From: an uncultured Winogradskyella sp.
GTDB lineage: Bacteria; Bacteroidota; Bacteroidia; Flavobacteriales; Flavobacteriaceae
Direction: 5' to 3'
Length of the DNA stretch: 64,000 nt
Assembly: GCF_947495255.1 (NCBI RefSeq)
Contig: NZ_CANLYI010000002.1
Span: forward strand, 186,001 to 250,000
Positions 43,280 to 53,208 of the stretch are shown one piece after another. The notes under the pieces are model-generated. The model saw only the letters and a list, made by a program, of their open reading frames with translations, had not been told where the DNA came from and made no database searches. A program made the position numbers and the translations under genes. Numbering within the stretch: position 1 is the stretch's first letter; each line of letters starts with the position of its first letter.

Positions 43280-43726
43280 ATGACAACTTCGACTAGGTTT
43301 GAACGTGCCATTACAAAACTGTACAGCGCTTTTCATAATAAAACTTTAAATCCTGATGATTGCAAGGAATGCGCCGTTGGCAACATTTTAGATAACAAAG
43401 ACCATTGGCAACACTTAACTGATAAACATGGTTCAATTACATTAAATTATGTTGGAAAGGTTCACCAGAATCTAGGAAGAAAATTAAATGGCTATACTCC
43501 AATAGAACTTCTTCAAATTGAAAGTGCTTTTTTAAAAGGTTGCGGGTATCACATGACTACTGATAACCGATTACATAAGCCAAAAACAATTAACAACTCT
43601 GTGCTTTTTGATGGGTTGTGTAAAGTAGTTGAAACACTGTGTATACTAGACAATATAAACAACATTATGGACTGCTCGCTCCTATTCAATTTTAAACCAC
43701 AACAATTACAACTTCAAGACTCATAA
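43280..43726 (+). CDS. conserved flavobacterial protein with CxxC, unknown function
   Basis: 148 aa soluble, mainly helical. Opening RFERAITKLYSAFHNKTLNPDDCKECAVGNILD contains a CxxC (C28/C31) and VGKVHQNLGRKLNGYTPIELLQIESAFLKGCGY follows; the last third is NNIMDCSL. I recall close relatives in many Flavobacteriaceae near nqr genes under varied labels, without a known role. Its end faces the nqr operon across a terminator. Confidence 0.72.
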   Translation: MTTSTRFERAITKLYSAFHNKTLNPDDCKECAVGNILDNKDHWQHLTDKHGSITLNYVGKVHQNLGRKLNGYTPIELLQIESAFLKGCGYHMTTDNRLHKPKTINNSVLFDGLCKVVETLCILDNINNIMDCSLLFNFKPQQLQLQDS

Positions 43727-43747
43727 ATTCTTAAAATTATGTACATA

Positions 43748-43779
43748 AAAAAAGCCAACTCAATTGAGTTGGCTTTTTT
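43748..43779. terminator. bidirectional terminator of the nqr operon
   Basis: Perfect 32-bp palindrome (AGCCAACTCAA and its complement in the core) with A run and T run at the two ends. 16 bases after the nqrF stop. Confidence 0.93.
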
Positions 43780-43794
43780 ATATATAATTGTAGA

Positions 43795-45120
43795 TTATCC
43801 TCCAAAGTCATCAAATCTAATATGTTCATCCGGAATTCCGAAATCTTCACCCATTTTCTGAACCGCTTGGTTCATTAATGGCGGTCCACAGAAGTATAAT
43901 TCAATATCTTCTGGTGAATCATGTTTAGATAAATACTGATCAATAACTACTTGGTGAATAAAACCGGTAAATCCATCTCCAGATTCATCGTTTACATCTT
44001 CTTTAAGTTTCCAGTTATCAGCTTCAGTTGGATCTGATAATGCAATAAAGAACTTAAAGTTCGGGAAATCTTTTTCTAAGGCTCTAAAATAGTGGATATA
44101 GAATAATTCTGCTTTAGAACGTCCTCCATACCAATATGTTACTTTACGACCTGTTTTTAATGTTCTAAATAATTCATACAAATGTGAACGCATTGGAGCC
44201 ATACCAGCACCACCACCAACGTACAACATTTCAGAATCAGAATCATTTATAAAGAATTCGCCATAAGGTCCTGATATAGTAACTTTATCACCTATTTTCT
44301 GATTGAAAATATAAGAAGAAGCGACACCTGGATTTACATCCATCCAGCCACCTTTCTCTCTATCAAAAGGAGGAGTAGCAACACGAACGTTAAGCATAAT
44401 TTTTCTTCCTTCAGCAGGATAAGAAGCCATAGAATACGCTCTTTCAACAAGCTCTTCATTCTTCATAACTAAAGGACGTAAACCAAATTTATCCCAATCT
44501 GCCTCAAATTTGTTTGGCTCTCCTGGATGATCTTCTGGATGTGCAGAAATATCCATGTCTGAATATTTAATTTCACAATTAGGAATTTCAATTTGAATAT
44601 ATCCACCAGCTTTATAATTCATATCTTCAGGAATTTCAACAACAAATTCCTTAATAAATGTAGCAACATTATAGTTTGAAACTACAGTTGCTTCCCATTT
44701 CTTAATTCCGAAAACTTCTTCTGGAATTGTAATTTCCATATCCTGCTTTACTTTTACCTGACAAGATAAACGTGCTCCATGAGCTAATTCTTTTCTAGTA
44801 AAGTGAGGAATCTCAGTAGGAAGTGCTTCTCCACCTCCAGATAAAACGTGACATTCACATTGAATACAAGTTCCACCACCACCACATGCAGATGGTAAGA
44901 AGATTTTTTGACTACCTAAAGTACTTAATAATGTACCTCCTGAACCAACTTCTATTTCACGCTCACCATTAATCAAAATCTTTACAGGTCCTGAAGGTGA
45001 TAATTTCTGTTTTACAAATAATAATAGTGCTACTAACAATAATGTTACCAATAAAAAGGCTACAACTGTTGCGACTATAGTTCCGATTGTACTTGCGGCT
45101 AATATTATCATATCAATCAA
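43795..45120 (-). CDS. nqrF: Na+-translocating NADH:quinone reductase subunit F
   Basis: NADH-oxidising subunit, 441 aa. N-terminal membrane helix (about 10-36), a 2Fe-2S ferredoxin domain with C79, C85, C88 and C120 ([11 protein letters not shown]), FAD-binding RAYSMASYP (about 247-255) and a NADH-binding [13 protein letters not shown] domain; ends in DDFGG. It takes electrons from NADH to the flavins of NqrC/NqrB. Last gene of the operon, starting directly after the nqrE stop. Confidence 0.97.
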   Translation of the reverse strand: MIDMIILAASTIGTIVATVVAFLLVTLLLVALLLFVKQKLSPSGPVKILINGEREIEVGSGGTLLSTLGSQKIFLPSACGGGGTCIQCECHVLSGGGEALPTEIPHFTRKELAHGARLSCQVKVKQDMEITIPEEVFGIKKWEATVVSNYNVATFIKEFVVEIPEDMNYKAGGYIQIEIPNCEIKYSDMDISAHPEDHPGEPNKFEADWDKFGLRPLVMKNEELVERAYSMASYPAEGRKIMLNVRVATPPFDREKGGWMDVNPGVASSYIFNQKIGDKVTISGPYGEFFINDSDSEMLYVGGGAGMAPMRSHLYELFRTLKTGRKVTYWYGGRSKAELFYIHYFRALEKDFPNFKFFIALSDPTEADNWKLKEDVNDESGDGFTGFIHQVVIDQYLSKHDSPEDIELYFCGPPLMNQAVQKMGEDFGIPDEHIRFDDFGG

Positions 45121-45858
45121 TTACTTGTTTGTATTTTCAGCTATTTCTAAGTCAGACTTAACTTTAGCATCTTCTTTTTTAATATCCTCTTTTATAACTT
45201 CTATTGCAGCAGAAGTTTCTTCTGGCTTAGCTTCTTCATCACCTCCAGTTAACATACCACCAAAGCTCATAAACCCAATTGCCATTAAACCAGTTATAAT
45301 AAATGTAATACCTAAACCTCTTAAAGCTGGTGGTACATTACTATATCTAATTTTTTCTCTAATAGCTGCTATTGCTAAAATCGCTAAGAACCATCCAATA
45401 CCAGAACCAATACCATAATTTAAGGCTAATCCTAATGTTGCTATTTCTCTAGACTGCATAAATAACGAACCACCTAAAATGGCACAGTTTACAGCAATTA
45501 AAGGTAAAAATATACCCAATGAGTTATATAATGATGGTGAAAATTTCTCAACTATAATTTCAACTAATTGTACCATAGTAGCAATCGTTGCAATAAACAT
45601 AATAAAAGACAAGAAGCTTAAATCGTAGCTAGCATATTCTTCACCTAACCAAGATAATGCTCCGGGTTGTAATAAATACTGATCTAACAACCAGTTTAAA
45701 GGTACCGTAATTGCTAATACAAATATTACAGCAGCACCAAGACCAACAGCTGTTGATACTTTTTTAGATACAGCTAAGTAAGAACACATTCCTAAGAATG
45801 TTGCAAATACCATGTTATCTATAAATATCGATTTGAAAAATAATTCTATATGTTCCAT
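45121..45858 (-). CDS. nqrE: Na+-translocating NADH:quinone reductase subunit E
   Basis: 245 aa, six membrane helices, homologous to NqrD. Conserved Cys near both half-repeats (GMCSYLAV, C25, and NCAILGG) that with NqrD bind an iron centre. The C-terminus carries about 40 extra charged residues ([23 protein letters not shown]...) beyond the Vibrio protein, a feature of Bacteroidetes forms. No gap to nqrF. Confidence 0.96.
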   Translation of the reverse strand: MEHIELFFKSIFIDNMVFATFLGMCSYLAVSKKVSTAVGLGAAVIFVLAITVPLNWLLDQYLLQPGALSWLGEEYASYDLSFLSFIMFIATIATMVQLVEIIVEKFSPSLYNSLGIFLPLIAVNCAILGGSLFMQSREIATLGLALNYGIGSGIGWFLAILAIAAIREKIRYSNVPPALRGLGITFIITGLMAIGFMSFGGMLTGGDEEAKPEETSAAIEVIKEDIKKEDAKVKSDLEIAENTNK

Positions 45859-45919
45859 ATTTTTAAGTCTTAAGTTTGCAGTATAAAATCTTCAGATAGA
45901 CATTTACTACAGACTATTG

Positions 45920-46564
45920 TTAGTCTTCTATTAATGCTTTGTTTCTACTACGTTGTATCCAAATAATAATACCTACAACTATTAATGCCATTGGAGATAA
46001 TAACATAAAACCGTTATTTTCATAACCGATTGCATACAATCCTGTTTTTTCAATTGGGTCTCCTAAAACTTTAAATCCTAATAATGTACCAGAACCTAAA
46101 AGCTCTCTAAAGAATCCTACAATAATAAGTATTAAACCATAACCAGCAGCATTACCAATACCATCTAAAAATGACCTCCAAGGACCATTTCCTAATGCAA
46201 AGGCTTCAAAACGTCCCATGATAATACAGTTAGTAATAATCAATCCAACAAAAACCGAAAGTGTTTTACTTAGTTCATAAGCATAAGCTTTTAAAACTTG
46301 ATCCACTATAATTACTAAAGCAGCAACAACTACAAGTTGCACAATAATTCTAATTTTTGAAGGAATAATATTTCTCATTAAAGAGATGACTACATTTCCT
46401 ATTCCTAAAACAAATAATACAGAAACTGCCATTACAATAGAAGCTTTAAGCTCTGCTGTAATTGCTAATGCAGAACAGATACCAAGTACTTGAATAGTAA
46501 TTGGGTTATTATCTGCTAATGGATCTAATATTAAATTGGCGTCTTTTTTTGATAAAAGTCCCAT
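45920..46564 (-). CDS. nqrD: Na+-translocating NADH:quinone reductase subunit D
   Basis: 214 aa, six membrane helices. GICSALAIT and NCIIMGRFEAFA hold the cysteines that pair with those of NqrE. 61 bases separate it from nqrE, the largest gap in the operon, and no promoter was seen there. Confidence 0.96.
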   Translation of the reverse strand: MGLLSKKDANLILDPLADNNPITIQVLGICSALAITAELKASIVMAVSVLFVLGIGNVVISLMRNIIPSKIRIIVQLVVVAALVIIVDQVLKAYAYELSKTLSVFVGLIITNCIIMGRFEAFALGNGPWRSFLDGIGNAAGYGLILIIVGFFRELLGSGTLLGFKVLGDPIEKTGLYAIGYENNGFMLLSPMALIVVGIIIWIQRSRNKALIED

Positions 46565-46567
46565 AAA

Positions 46568-47314
46568 TTATTTTTTTAAAGTTTTAAAATAAGGCCAGTA
46601 TAGCTTCAAATCTTTTTTGATCATTGCTGTAACACCATCACCAGTAATTGTAGCACCTGCAATCGCATCAACCTCGTTATCTGTTTTATCTAAATTTTTA
46701 GGATCAGCATTACCTTTTGCAACTGTAATTCCCTTAAAATTACCTGAAGCATCTAATAAATGTTCGCCTATAAAGTCGTCCATAAAAAAACGTTGCTTAA
46801 TATTTGCTCCCAAACCAGGTGTTTCTCCTTTGTGGTCAAAATAAGCACCTTGTACAACCATGTTTTCATCCATTGCAACATAAGCCCAAATGGCATCCCA
46901 AAGACCTTTACCTCTTATTGGTGCGATATAAAATGTTTTACCATCCTTTTCTCCAACAAATAAAGGCAATCTTCTTGTTTCTCCAGATTTTGCTTTTGTT
47001 TGCTCCTTTTTTACATCAATTAAATAAGCTTGATTATTTTCTGAAGCACTTCCATTTTCAATTACTAATTGCTTTTGAATGTATTTTGAAAACTCACCAG
47101 CAACTTTATCCGTTGAAATAAAATTAGCACTTCCTTCTTCATTATCATTAACTCCCATTGCATACAGAATATTCTGCTGCTTTTCCATACGTTCGTTTTC
47201 CGTAATTGTAGGTTTTAAAGAAGCTGCTGTAAACGCTAATAAAGAACCTACGATTAATACCATTGCTATGGCAAAAATTATAGTATATGAATTTTTATCT
47301 GTTCTATTTTCCAT
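46568..47314 (-). CDS. nqrC: Na+-translocating NADH:quinone reductase subunit C
   Basis: 248 aa. One N-terminal membrane helix (about 12-32) and a periplasmic FMN-binding domain. The flavinylated Thr is T222 in DAIAGATITGDG, near the position of T225 in V. cholerae. RGKGLWDAIWAYVA and HKGETPGLGA are typical. The FMN would be placed by ApbE. Confidence 0.96.
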   Translation of the reverse strand: MENRTDKNSYTIIFAIAMVLIVGSLLAFTAASLKPTITENERMEKQQNILYAMGVNDNEEGSANFISTDKVAGEFSKYIQKQLVIENGSASENNQAYLIDVKKEQTKAKSGETRRLPLFVGEKDGKTFYIAPIRGKGLWDAIWAYVAMDENMVVQGAYFDHKGETPGLGANIKQRFFMDDFIGEHLLDASGNFKGITVAKGNADPKNLDKTDNEVDAIAGATITGDGVTAMIKKDLKLYWPYFKTLKK

Positions 47315-47316
47315 CG

Positions 47317-48543
47317 TTATGCAACTTTAGCTTTTAAACGTTTCATTCTTTTCTTTACATTTCCTTGAACCACATAATGGTCAATTGTTGGTGCAAACAC
47401 ATTCATTAATAGAATAGCTAACATTACACCTTCTGGATATGCTGGGTTGAATACACGAATCATAATAGAAATAAATCCTACTAAGAAACCATATATCCAC
47501 TTTCCTTTTGTTGTTTGAGATGCCGTTACAGGATCCGTTGCCATAAATACAGTACCAAAAGCAAAACCACCAATAAGTAAATGATGCCAAAATTCTGTAC
47601 TCATTAACCCGTAGAATTTACTAGACTCTGTAATCCAACCTGAGCTCACAACTCCGTTGAAGATTAAACCCATTACTAAAGCACCTACTACAGATGAAAG
47701 CATAATTCTCCAACTTCCGATTTTAGTAAAGATTAAGAATAATGCACCTAATAATATTAATAGTGTAGAGGTTTCACCAACTGAACCAGGTATTAATCCG
47801 TAAAACATATCCATTACGTCATAGCCTACAGATTTCCCTTGAGCTAAACTACCTAATATTGTTTCTCCAGAAATAGCGTCTACATTTTGTCCTGCTGCAA
47901 TTAACTGATCTTGTTCTACTGCTCCTTGTACCCAAACTTTATCACCAGACATCCATGTTGGATATGCAAAGAATAAGAAAGCACGGATTGTTAAAGCAGG
48001 ATTAAGAATATTCATTCCTGTTCCTCCAAAAACTTCTTTACCAATAACAACACCAAAGGCAACTGCTACAGCTAACATCCATAAAGGTGTATCAATTGGT
48101 ACAATTAATGGCACTAACATACCAGTAACTAAATACCCTTCTTCAACTTCGTGATTATTTTTCATAGCAAATAAAATCTCTATTGCTAATCCTACCACGT
48201 AAGATACGATTACTAATGGAATCACTTTCCAGAAACCAACTAAGAAGTTATCTAAAGTCCAGAACTCTGAACTTAAAAAACCACCTGTTGCTTGTTGAAT
48301 TTCTCCAAAAGCTAAATAATGCTGATAACCAGCATTAAACATACCAAAGATTAAACAAGGAACCATTGCCATGATAACAGTGTTCATTGTACGCTTTAAA
48401 TCATCGGCTGCTTTAATATGAGTTCCGTTATGAGTGGTCTCATTAGGCAAGAATAAAAAAGTATGAATTGCAGAAAACGCTGGCAACCACTTTTTATCTT
48501 TATTCTTCTCTTTAAAATTATGTAAATTTTGTTTTAAACCCAT
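47317..48543 (-). CDS. nqrB: Na+-translocating NADH:quinone reductase subunit B
   Basis: 408 aa, about ten membrane helices, with quinone and Na+ sites. NPALTIRAFLFFAYPTWMSGD and DTPLWMLAVAVAFGVVIGKEVFGGTGMN are strong matches. The FMN attachment segment reads DAISGETILG: the Thr (T228) is kept but the residue before it is Glu (E227) instead of the usual Ala. Overlaps nqrA by one base. Confidence 0.96.
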   Translation of the reverse strand: MGLKQNLHNFKEKNKDKKWLPAFSAIHTFLFLPNETTHNGTHIKAADDLKRTMNTVIMAMVPCLIFGMFNAGYQHYLAFGEIQQATGGFLSSEFWTLDNFLVGFWKVIPLVIVSYVVGLAIEILFAMKNNHEVEEGYLVTGMLVPLIVPIDTPLWMLAVAVAFGVVIGKEVFGGTGMNILNPALTIRAFLFFAYPTWMSGDKVWVQGAVEQDQLIAAGQNVDAISGETILGSLAQGKSVGYDVMDMFYGLIPGSVGETSTLLILLGALFLIFTKIGSWRIMLSSVVGALVMGLIFNGVVSSGWITESSKFYGLMSTEFWHHLLIGGFAFGTVFMATDPVTASQTTKGKWIYGFLVGFISIMIRVFNPAYPEGVMLAILLMNVFAPTIDHYVVQGNVKKRMKRLKAKVA

Positions 48544-49895
48544 TATCCTATCTCTTTTAGCATTAAGTCTAATCCTTCTCTTATAATTTTTTGATGTGGT
48601 TGTTTAGACACACAAACAAATTCTGTTAATGCAAAATCTTCAGGTGCAACTTCGTACATACCTAAAGCTTCCATTTCATCTAAATCTTGATACATACAAG
48701 CTTTTAATATCTGCATTGGATATATATCTAATGGAAACACTTCTTCGTACGTTCCTGTTACAACAAATGCTCTATGCTCACCGTTTGTATTGGTAGTTAA
48801 ATCGTATTTCTTTTTAGGATTTAACCATGAAAAAGTTAACGCTCTAGATGTAGAAATTTTATTAAATACTGGCTTATTCCATCCAAATAATTCGTAATCA
48901 TTTCCTTCAGGTATCACAGTAATAACATTACTATAATAATCTAAATTACCATCTGGTCTTACTTGCTTCCCAGTTAATACATTTCCCGAAATTATACGGT
49001 CGTTACCATCTCTTTCAACACCATTATCATAAACCATAGTTGCAATTTCGGAACCTATCTTAGTTCTAAAATATCTAGGTTTTTTAACTGAAGAACCAGC
49101 TAAAGCTACAATACGTTCTGCATTAAACTTACCAGTTAATAATAGTTCTCCTATTATCACTAAGTCTTGTGCATTTACTGTCCAAACTGTTTCTCCTTTA
49201 TTAACAGGACTCACCTTATTAATTAAAGTACCTACGTTACCAGAAGGATGTGGCCCTGAAATTTTATGAGTTGTTGCGTTATCTAAATTCGCTAAAGGTG
49301 AATTGGAGTTTTTACCAACTGAAACATGTACACTACCTTCTGTTAATTTAGATAATGCCGTAACTGCAGCTTGTAATTCTGCTTCTTTACCAGCCAATGT
49401 AAAATCTAAATCAGCAGCTAAGGGCGCACTTGCATAACCAGAAACAAAAATAGCTTTTGGATTGCTGTTTGCATTTGCAACAACATCGTAAGGACGTTGT
49501 TTTATAAATGACCAACAACCTGAAGCCAATAAATGTGCTTTGGTTTTTTCAGCGTCAGATGCTAAATCAAACTTACCGAAATCAACGTAGGTTTGCTCTT
49601 TATCTGCTACAATTTTAATAGCGTCTATGCGACGTCTTGGTCCACGTTGTACCTCTGTAATCTCACCAGAAACGGGTGAAACAAACTTCATAGCCTCATT
49701 ATCTTTATTGTAAAATAAAGTTTCACCTGCTTTTACACGAGTGCCTTCTTTGGCTACTAATTTCGGAATAATACTGTGGAAGTCTTCAGGTCTTATAGAA
49801 TAGGAATTACTTATTATAGCATTTTCCGTTGCTTTCTCGGCTTCGCCGATTAGCTTTATATCTAAACCCTTTTTAATTCTGATGTCTTTTGACAT
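48543..49895 (-). CDS. nqrA: Na+-translocating NADH:quinone reductase subunit A
   Basis: 450 aa soluble subunit on the cytoplasmic face, close to NqrB. Starts MSKDIRIKKGLDIKLIGEAE and contains KLVAKEGTRVKAGETLFYNKDNE and GPHPSGNVGTLINKVSPVNKGETVWTVNAQDL, all typical. First gene of the operon. Confidence 0.96.
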   Translation of the reverse strand: MSKDIRIKKGLDIKLIGEAEKATENAIISNSYSIRPEDFHSIIPKLVAKEGTRVKAGETLFYNKDNEAMKFVSPVSGEITEVQRGPRRRIDAIKIVADKEQTYVDFGKFDLASDAEKTKAHLLASGCWSFIKQRPYDVVANANSNPKAIFVSGYASAPLAADLDFTLAGKEAELQAAVTALSKLTEGSVHVSVGKNSNSPLANLDNATTHKISGPHPSGNVGTLINKVSPVNKGETVWTVNAQDLVIIGELLLTGKFNAERIVALAGSSVKKPRYFRTKIGSEIATMVYDNGVERDGNDRIISGNVLTGKQVRPDGNLDYYSNVITVIPEGNDYELFGWNKPVFNKISTSRALTFSWLNPKKKYDLTTNTNGEHRAFVVTGTYEEVFPLDIYPMQILKACMYQDLDEMEALGMYEVAPEDFALTEFVCVSKQPHQKIIREGLDLMLKEIG

Positions 49896-49926
49896 ATACT
49901 AAAGATTAGTTATCTAAAAATCCGTG

Positions 49927-49934
49927 CAAATTTA
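49927..49934 (-). promoter_or_regulatory. -7 box TAAATTTG for the nqr operon
   Basis: TAnnTTTG on the minus strand 31 bases before the nqrA ATG; a TTTG lies further upstream but 23 bases away. Confidence 0.55.
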
Positions 49935-50028
49935 CGAATTAATGCTGAAAAATGGCTCAAAATATCGCTTCTTTTTTATTTGTAATCATTATAAATAAGC
50001 ATCGTGTTTTATGGGCATGAATTTTGAT

Positions 50029-50036
50029 TATCTTTA
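50029..50036 (+). promoter_or_regulatory. -7-like box TATCTTTA for the plug protein gene
   Basis: One base off the consensus, 17 bases before the ATG at 50054. It lies inside the longest reading frame (from a TTG at 50024), which argues for the later start. Confidence 0.45.
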
Positions 50037-50053
50037 CATCTCGCACAATATCT

Positions 50054-51310
50054 ATGATGAAAAAAAATATTTTTAACCTTATTTTACTCATAATTATACC
50101 AACAGCAATGCTTTCTCAAGTTGCTAAAGAAGTGAATCCACCAGATTTTATAAAGACAATTACATTTAATAGTAACACAACTCAAGGGCAACTTCCTATA
50201 TTAAAACTAGGAGAAACATTAGGCTTAGAGTTTGACGCTTTAACTGCAGACGAAGAAGATTTTTATTATGTGATTGAACATTTTGAATTTGACTGGACAC
50301 CTTCAAGCCTAGTAAAGGCTGAATATCTTAAAGGTCTAGATAACCAAAGAATATTAACATACGAGAATTCGTTTAATACGTATCAAATATACTCTCATTA
50401 CAACCTAACCATACCAAATACCCATACCCTTGCTTTACTAAAAAGTGGCAACTACATGATTTCTATTTATGATGATTATGATGAATTAATGTTCAGCAGA
50501 AAATTTATGATCTATGAAGATATTGCTAATGTTGGCGTAAGTATAAAACGTTCTAGAGACGTTAAATTAATATCAGAAAAGCAATCAGTAGATATGGTTA
50601 TTTCTACAGACGGGATGAATTTAAATAACCCTTTAGAAACAATAAAAACATTAATTATCCAGAATAACAACCTCAATACCACAATTTCAAATCTAAAGCC
50701 GCAATACACTTTAGGCAACGAACTTATATATCGTTATGACACAGAATCTGCTTTTTGGGGAGGTAATGAATATTGGAATTATGAAAACAAAGACGTAAGA
50801 GCTGCAAATGTTGGCGTTCAATTTATTGAACTCAAAGACCTTTACAATAATTATCTTTATACTAATATATCTCGAAAAGACAAACCATACACTTATAATC
50901 CTGATATTAATGGAAACTTCTTAGTAACCGCAATAGATAGTGAGAACGTAGATGTTGAAGCCGACTACACTATGGTTCATTTTTCATTATTGCAAGACGA
51001 AATTAAAAATAAAGACATTCATATTTATGGTAATTTTAATGCTTTCGCTATTGACCCCTTAACTAAAATGGAATACAATTCTGAAAGACAACATTACGAG
51101 AAAGTACTACTTTTAAAACAAGGTTTTTATAATTATAAGTATGTTGTTGTAGACAGAGCATCTGGTGCAATTGACGAAGGAGCCATAAGTGGCAACTTTT
51201 GGCAAACCGAAAACAACTACAAAGTACTAGTTTACTACAAAGACCTTGGATCTCGTTATGATCGACTAATTGGTTATGGTGAAGCATCTTCAACAAATAT
51301 TTCTAATTAA
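50054..51310 (+). CDS. type IX secretion system plug protein (DUF5103)
   Basis: 418 aa from ATG 50054 (ATG 50057 also possible), giving a signal peptide (MMKKNIFNLILLIIIPTAMLSQ). Opening NPPDFIKTITFNSNTTQGQLPILKLGETLGLEFDAL and the C-terminal IHIYGNFNAFAIDPLTKMEYN...YKYVVVDR match the DUF5103 plug family, which closes the periplasmic face of the SprA translocon. T9SS cargo genes are in this window at 59.6 and 61.6 kb. Monocistronic, divergent from nqrA. Confidence 0.88.
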   Translation: MMKKNIFNLILLIIIPTAMLSQVAKEVNPPDFIKTITFNSNTTQGQLPILKLGETLGLEFDALTADEEDFYYVIEHFEFDWTPSSLVKAEYLKGLDNQRILTYENSFNTYQIYSHYNLTIPNTHTLALLKSGNYMISIYDDYDELMFSRKFMIYEDIANVGVSIKRSRDVKLISEKQSVDMVISTDGMNLNNPLETIKTLIIQNNNLNTTISNLKPQYTLGNELIYRYDTESAFWGGNEYWNYENKDVRAANVGVQFIELKDLYNNYLYTNISRKDKPYTYNPDINGNFLVTAIDSENVDVEADYTMVHFSLLQDEIKNKDIHIYGNFNAFAIDPLTKMEYNSERQHYEKVLLLKQGFYNYKYVVVDRASGAIDEGAISGNFWQTENNYKVLVYYKDLGSRYDRLIGYGEASSTNISN

Positions 51311-51381
51311 TTCTGAAAGCTTTTTTAAATAAGCTAGACTATATCACTTCTATAGTCAATATTCTTTAAACGTTTTTTAAA

Positions 51382-52740
51382 ATGCAAAATGACATTACCC
51401 TATTCTCTGAATTATGCGACACGCTTTTTGAAGCAGAAACTAATCAGCCAGTTGCTAATCCAATTCCGACTTCAGAGTTGTATCAACAATTAGATTTATC
51501 ACTAAATAGTAATGGTGTCATTGATGAAGACTTAAAGACTATTTTAAAAGACATCATAAAAAGCACACCTAAGACAGCTTCAAAATCATTTTTTAATCAA
51601 CTTTTTGGAGGTAGAATCGGTAAGGCAGCATTAGGCGATTTATTGGCCGTAATGTTTAACAATAGCATGTATACCTATAAAGTAGCAGGACCTCATGTTG
51701 GTATAGAAAAGCAAGTGATTCATAATATTTGCGAATTAGCAGGTTATTCAATAGACAGTGATGGAACGTTTGCGCCTGGTGGCTCTATGAGTAACATGAT
51801 GGCATTAATTATGGCCAGAGACTTTAAAAACGCATCAATTAGAGCTGAAGGACTTTCACAATCAATGACATTGTACACGTCTAGAGAATCACATTATTCC
51901 ATTTCTAAAAATGCAGCATTAACTGGTATTGGTAGAAATCAAGTTAGATTAGTAAATACTAATAACAAAGGTGAAATGCTTGCCGAACATTTAGACAAAC
52001 TGATTCAGAAAGATTTAATTGACGGACACATACCTTTCTTTGTGAATTCTACTGCTGGCACAACCGTACTTGGAGCATTTGATAATAACGAAGCAATTAG
52101 TAAAATCTGTAAAAAACACAATCTTTGGTTACATGTTGATGGTGCTTATTGTGGTGGTGTTATTTTTAGTAAAAAACACAAACACTTAATTAAAGGATTA
52201 GAACATTCAGACTCATTTAGTGTTAACGCACATAAAATGTTAGGTACACCTTTAAGTTGTTCCATTATAGTGACACAACATAAAGAACAGCTACATCATT
52301 CGTTTTCTAATGAGGCAGATTACTTATACCAAACTGATGGCGATGATTTCAATTTAGGTAAAACCTCACTACAATGTGGACGTAGAAATGATGCTCTTAA
52401 AATATGGACACTTTGGAAATCTGTAGGAACTAGCGGTTTAGAAAAAATAGTAAACAAGCAATTTAAAATGGCGCAAATCGCTAGAGACTATATTAACAAT
52501 CATAAAGACTATACGCTTTACAGTTTTGAAGATTCTATTTCAGTGTGTTTTAATTACAAAAGCATTTCTGCAAATAAGCTTTGCACCACCTTATATAAGA
52601 ACTCAGAACTGATGGTAGGCTTTGGAAATTTTAACAATCAAGAGTTTATAAGAATGGTAACCATTAATACTTTGATAGAAAAACAAGATGTTTTTCACTT
52701 TTTTGATATTTTAGAAGCGTCCGCCGAAGCGATTTGTTAA
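51382..52740 (+). CDS. PLP-dependent group II decarboxylase
   Basis: 452 aa. PLP lysine K285 (SVNAHKMLG), the Asp paired to the pyridine nitrogen D253 (HVDGAYCGG) and ring-stacking H171 are present; APGGSMSNMMAL is typical of glutamate/cysteine sulfinate/diaminobutyrate decarboxylases. The exact substrate cannot be told from these residues. 71 bases after the plug gene, whose gap contains a short hairpin (51337-51357). Confidence 0.88.
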   Translation: MQNDITLFSELCDTLFEAETNQPVANPIPTSELYQQLDLSLNSNGVIDEDLKTILKDIIKSTPKTASKSFFNQLFGGRIGKAALGDLLAVMFNNSMYTYKVAGPHVGIEKQVIHNICELAGYSIDSDGTFAPGGSMSNMMALIMARDFKNASIRAEGLSQSMTLYTSRESHYSISKNAALTGIGRNQVRLVNTNNKGEMLAEHLDKLIQKDLIDGHIPFFVNSTAGTTVLGAFDNNEAISKICKKHNLWLHVDGAYCGGVIFSKKHKHLIKGLEHSDSFSVNAHKMLGTPLSCSIIVTQHKEQLHHSFSNEADYLYQTDGDDFNLGKTSLQCGRRNDALKIWTLWKSVGTSGLEKIVNKQFKMAQIARDYINNHKDYTLYSFEDSISVCFNYKSISANKLCTTLYKNSELMVGFGNFNNQEFIRMVTINTLIEKQDVFHFFDILEASAEAIC

Positions 52741-52819
52741 AAATTGCGACCACTTAACCGAATTATAATGTTTCATTCATAAATTATGTTACTTTAGCAT
52801 AGATCAATATATTAAAGCT

Positions 52820-53206
52820 ATGGTACAACAAGTTACAAGCGGAATTAAAATATCTGTAGAAACCAATTTTGAAGGTACGTTTTATAAAAACTATAAAGTG
52901 CACTTTGCATTTGGCTACAAAGTAACTATTGAAAATCAAAGTAAAGACTCGGTACAATTAAACACCAGGCATTGGAGAGTTCTAGATGCTTTAAACAATG
53001 AAGAAATTATTGAAGGTGAAGGTGTTATTGGTAAGAAACCTGTTTTAAAACCAGGAGAATCTCACACTTACAATTCGGGTTGTCTTTTAACATCTCCTTT
53101 TGGTGCTATGCAAGGTCATTATAATATGGTTAACTTATCTAAAACTAATAAGTTTAAAGTTTATATTCCTTCTTTTAAATTAAGTGCGCCTTTTGCGCTT
53201 AACTAA
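52820..53206 (+). CDS. apaG: ApaG protein
   Basis: 128 aa fibronectin-III-like fold. VTSGIKISVETNFEGT, HFAFGYKVTIENQS, VQLNTRHWRVLDALN, GEGVIGKKPVLKPGESHTYNSGCLLTSPFGAMQGHY are strong ApaG signatures. Named from E. coli Mg/Co phenotypes; molecular role is unknown. Its stop is two bases from that of the convergent gene, and a hairpin (53180-53202) overlaps its 3' end. Confidence 0.95.
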   Translation: MVQQVTSGIKISVETNFEGTFYKNYKVHFAFGYKVTIENQSKDSVQLNTRHWRVLDALNNEEIIEGEGVIGKKPVLKPGESHTYNSGCLLTSPFGAMQGHYNMVNLSKTNKFKVYIPSFKLSAPFALN

Positions 53207-53208
53207 AA

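Noticed and set aside
46760..47330. Several plus-strand ORFs across nqrC
   Set aside because: Antisense shadows of nqrC; low-complexity translations rich in Phe, Leu and Pro.
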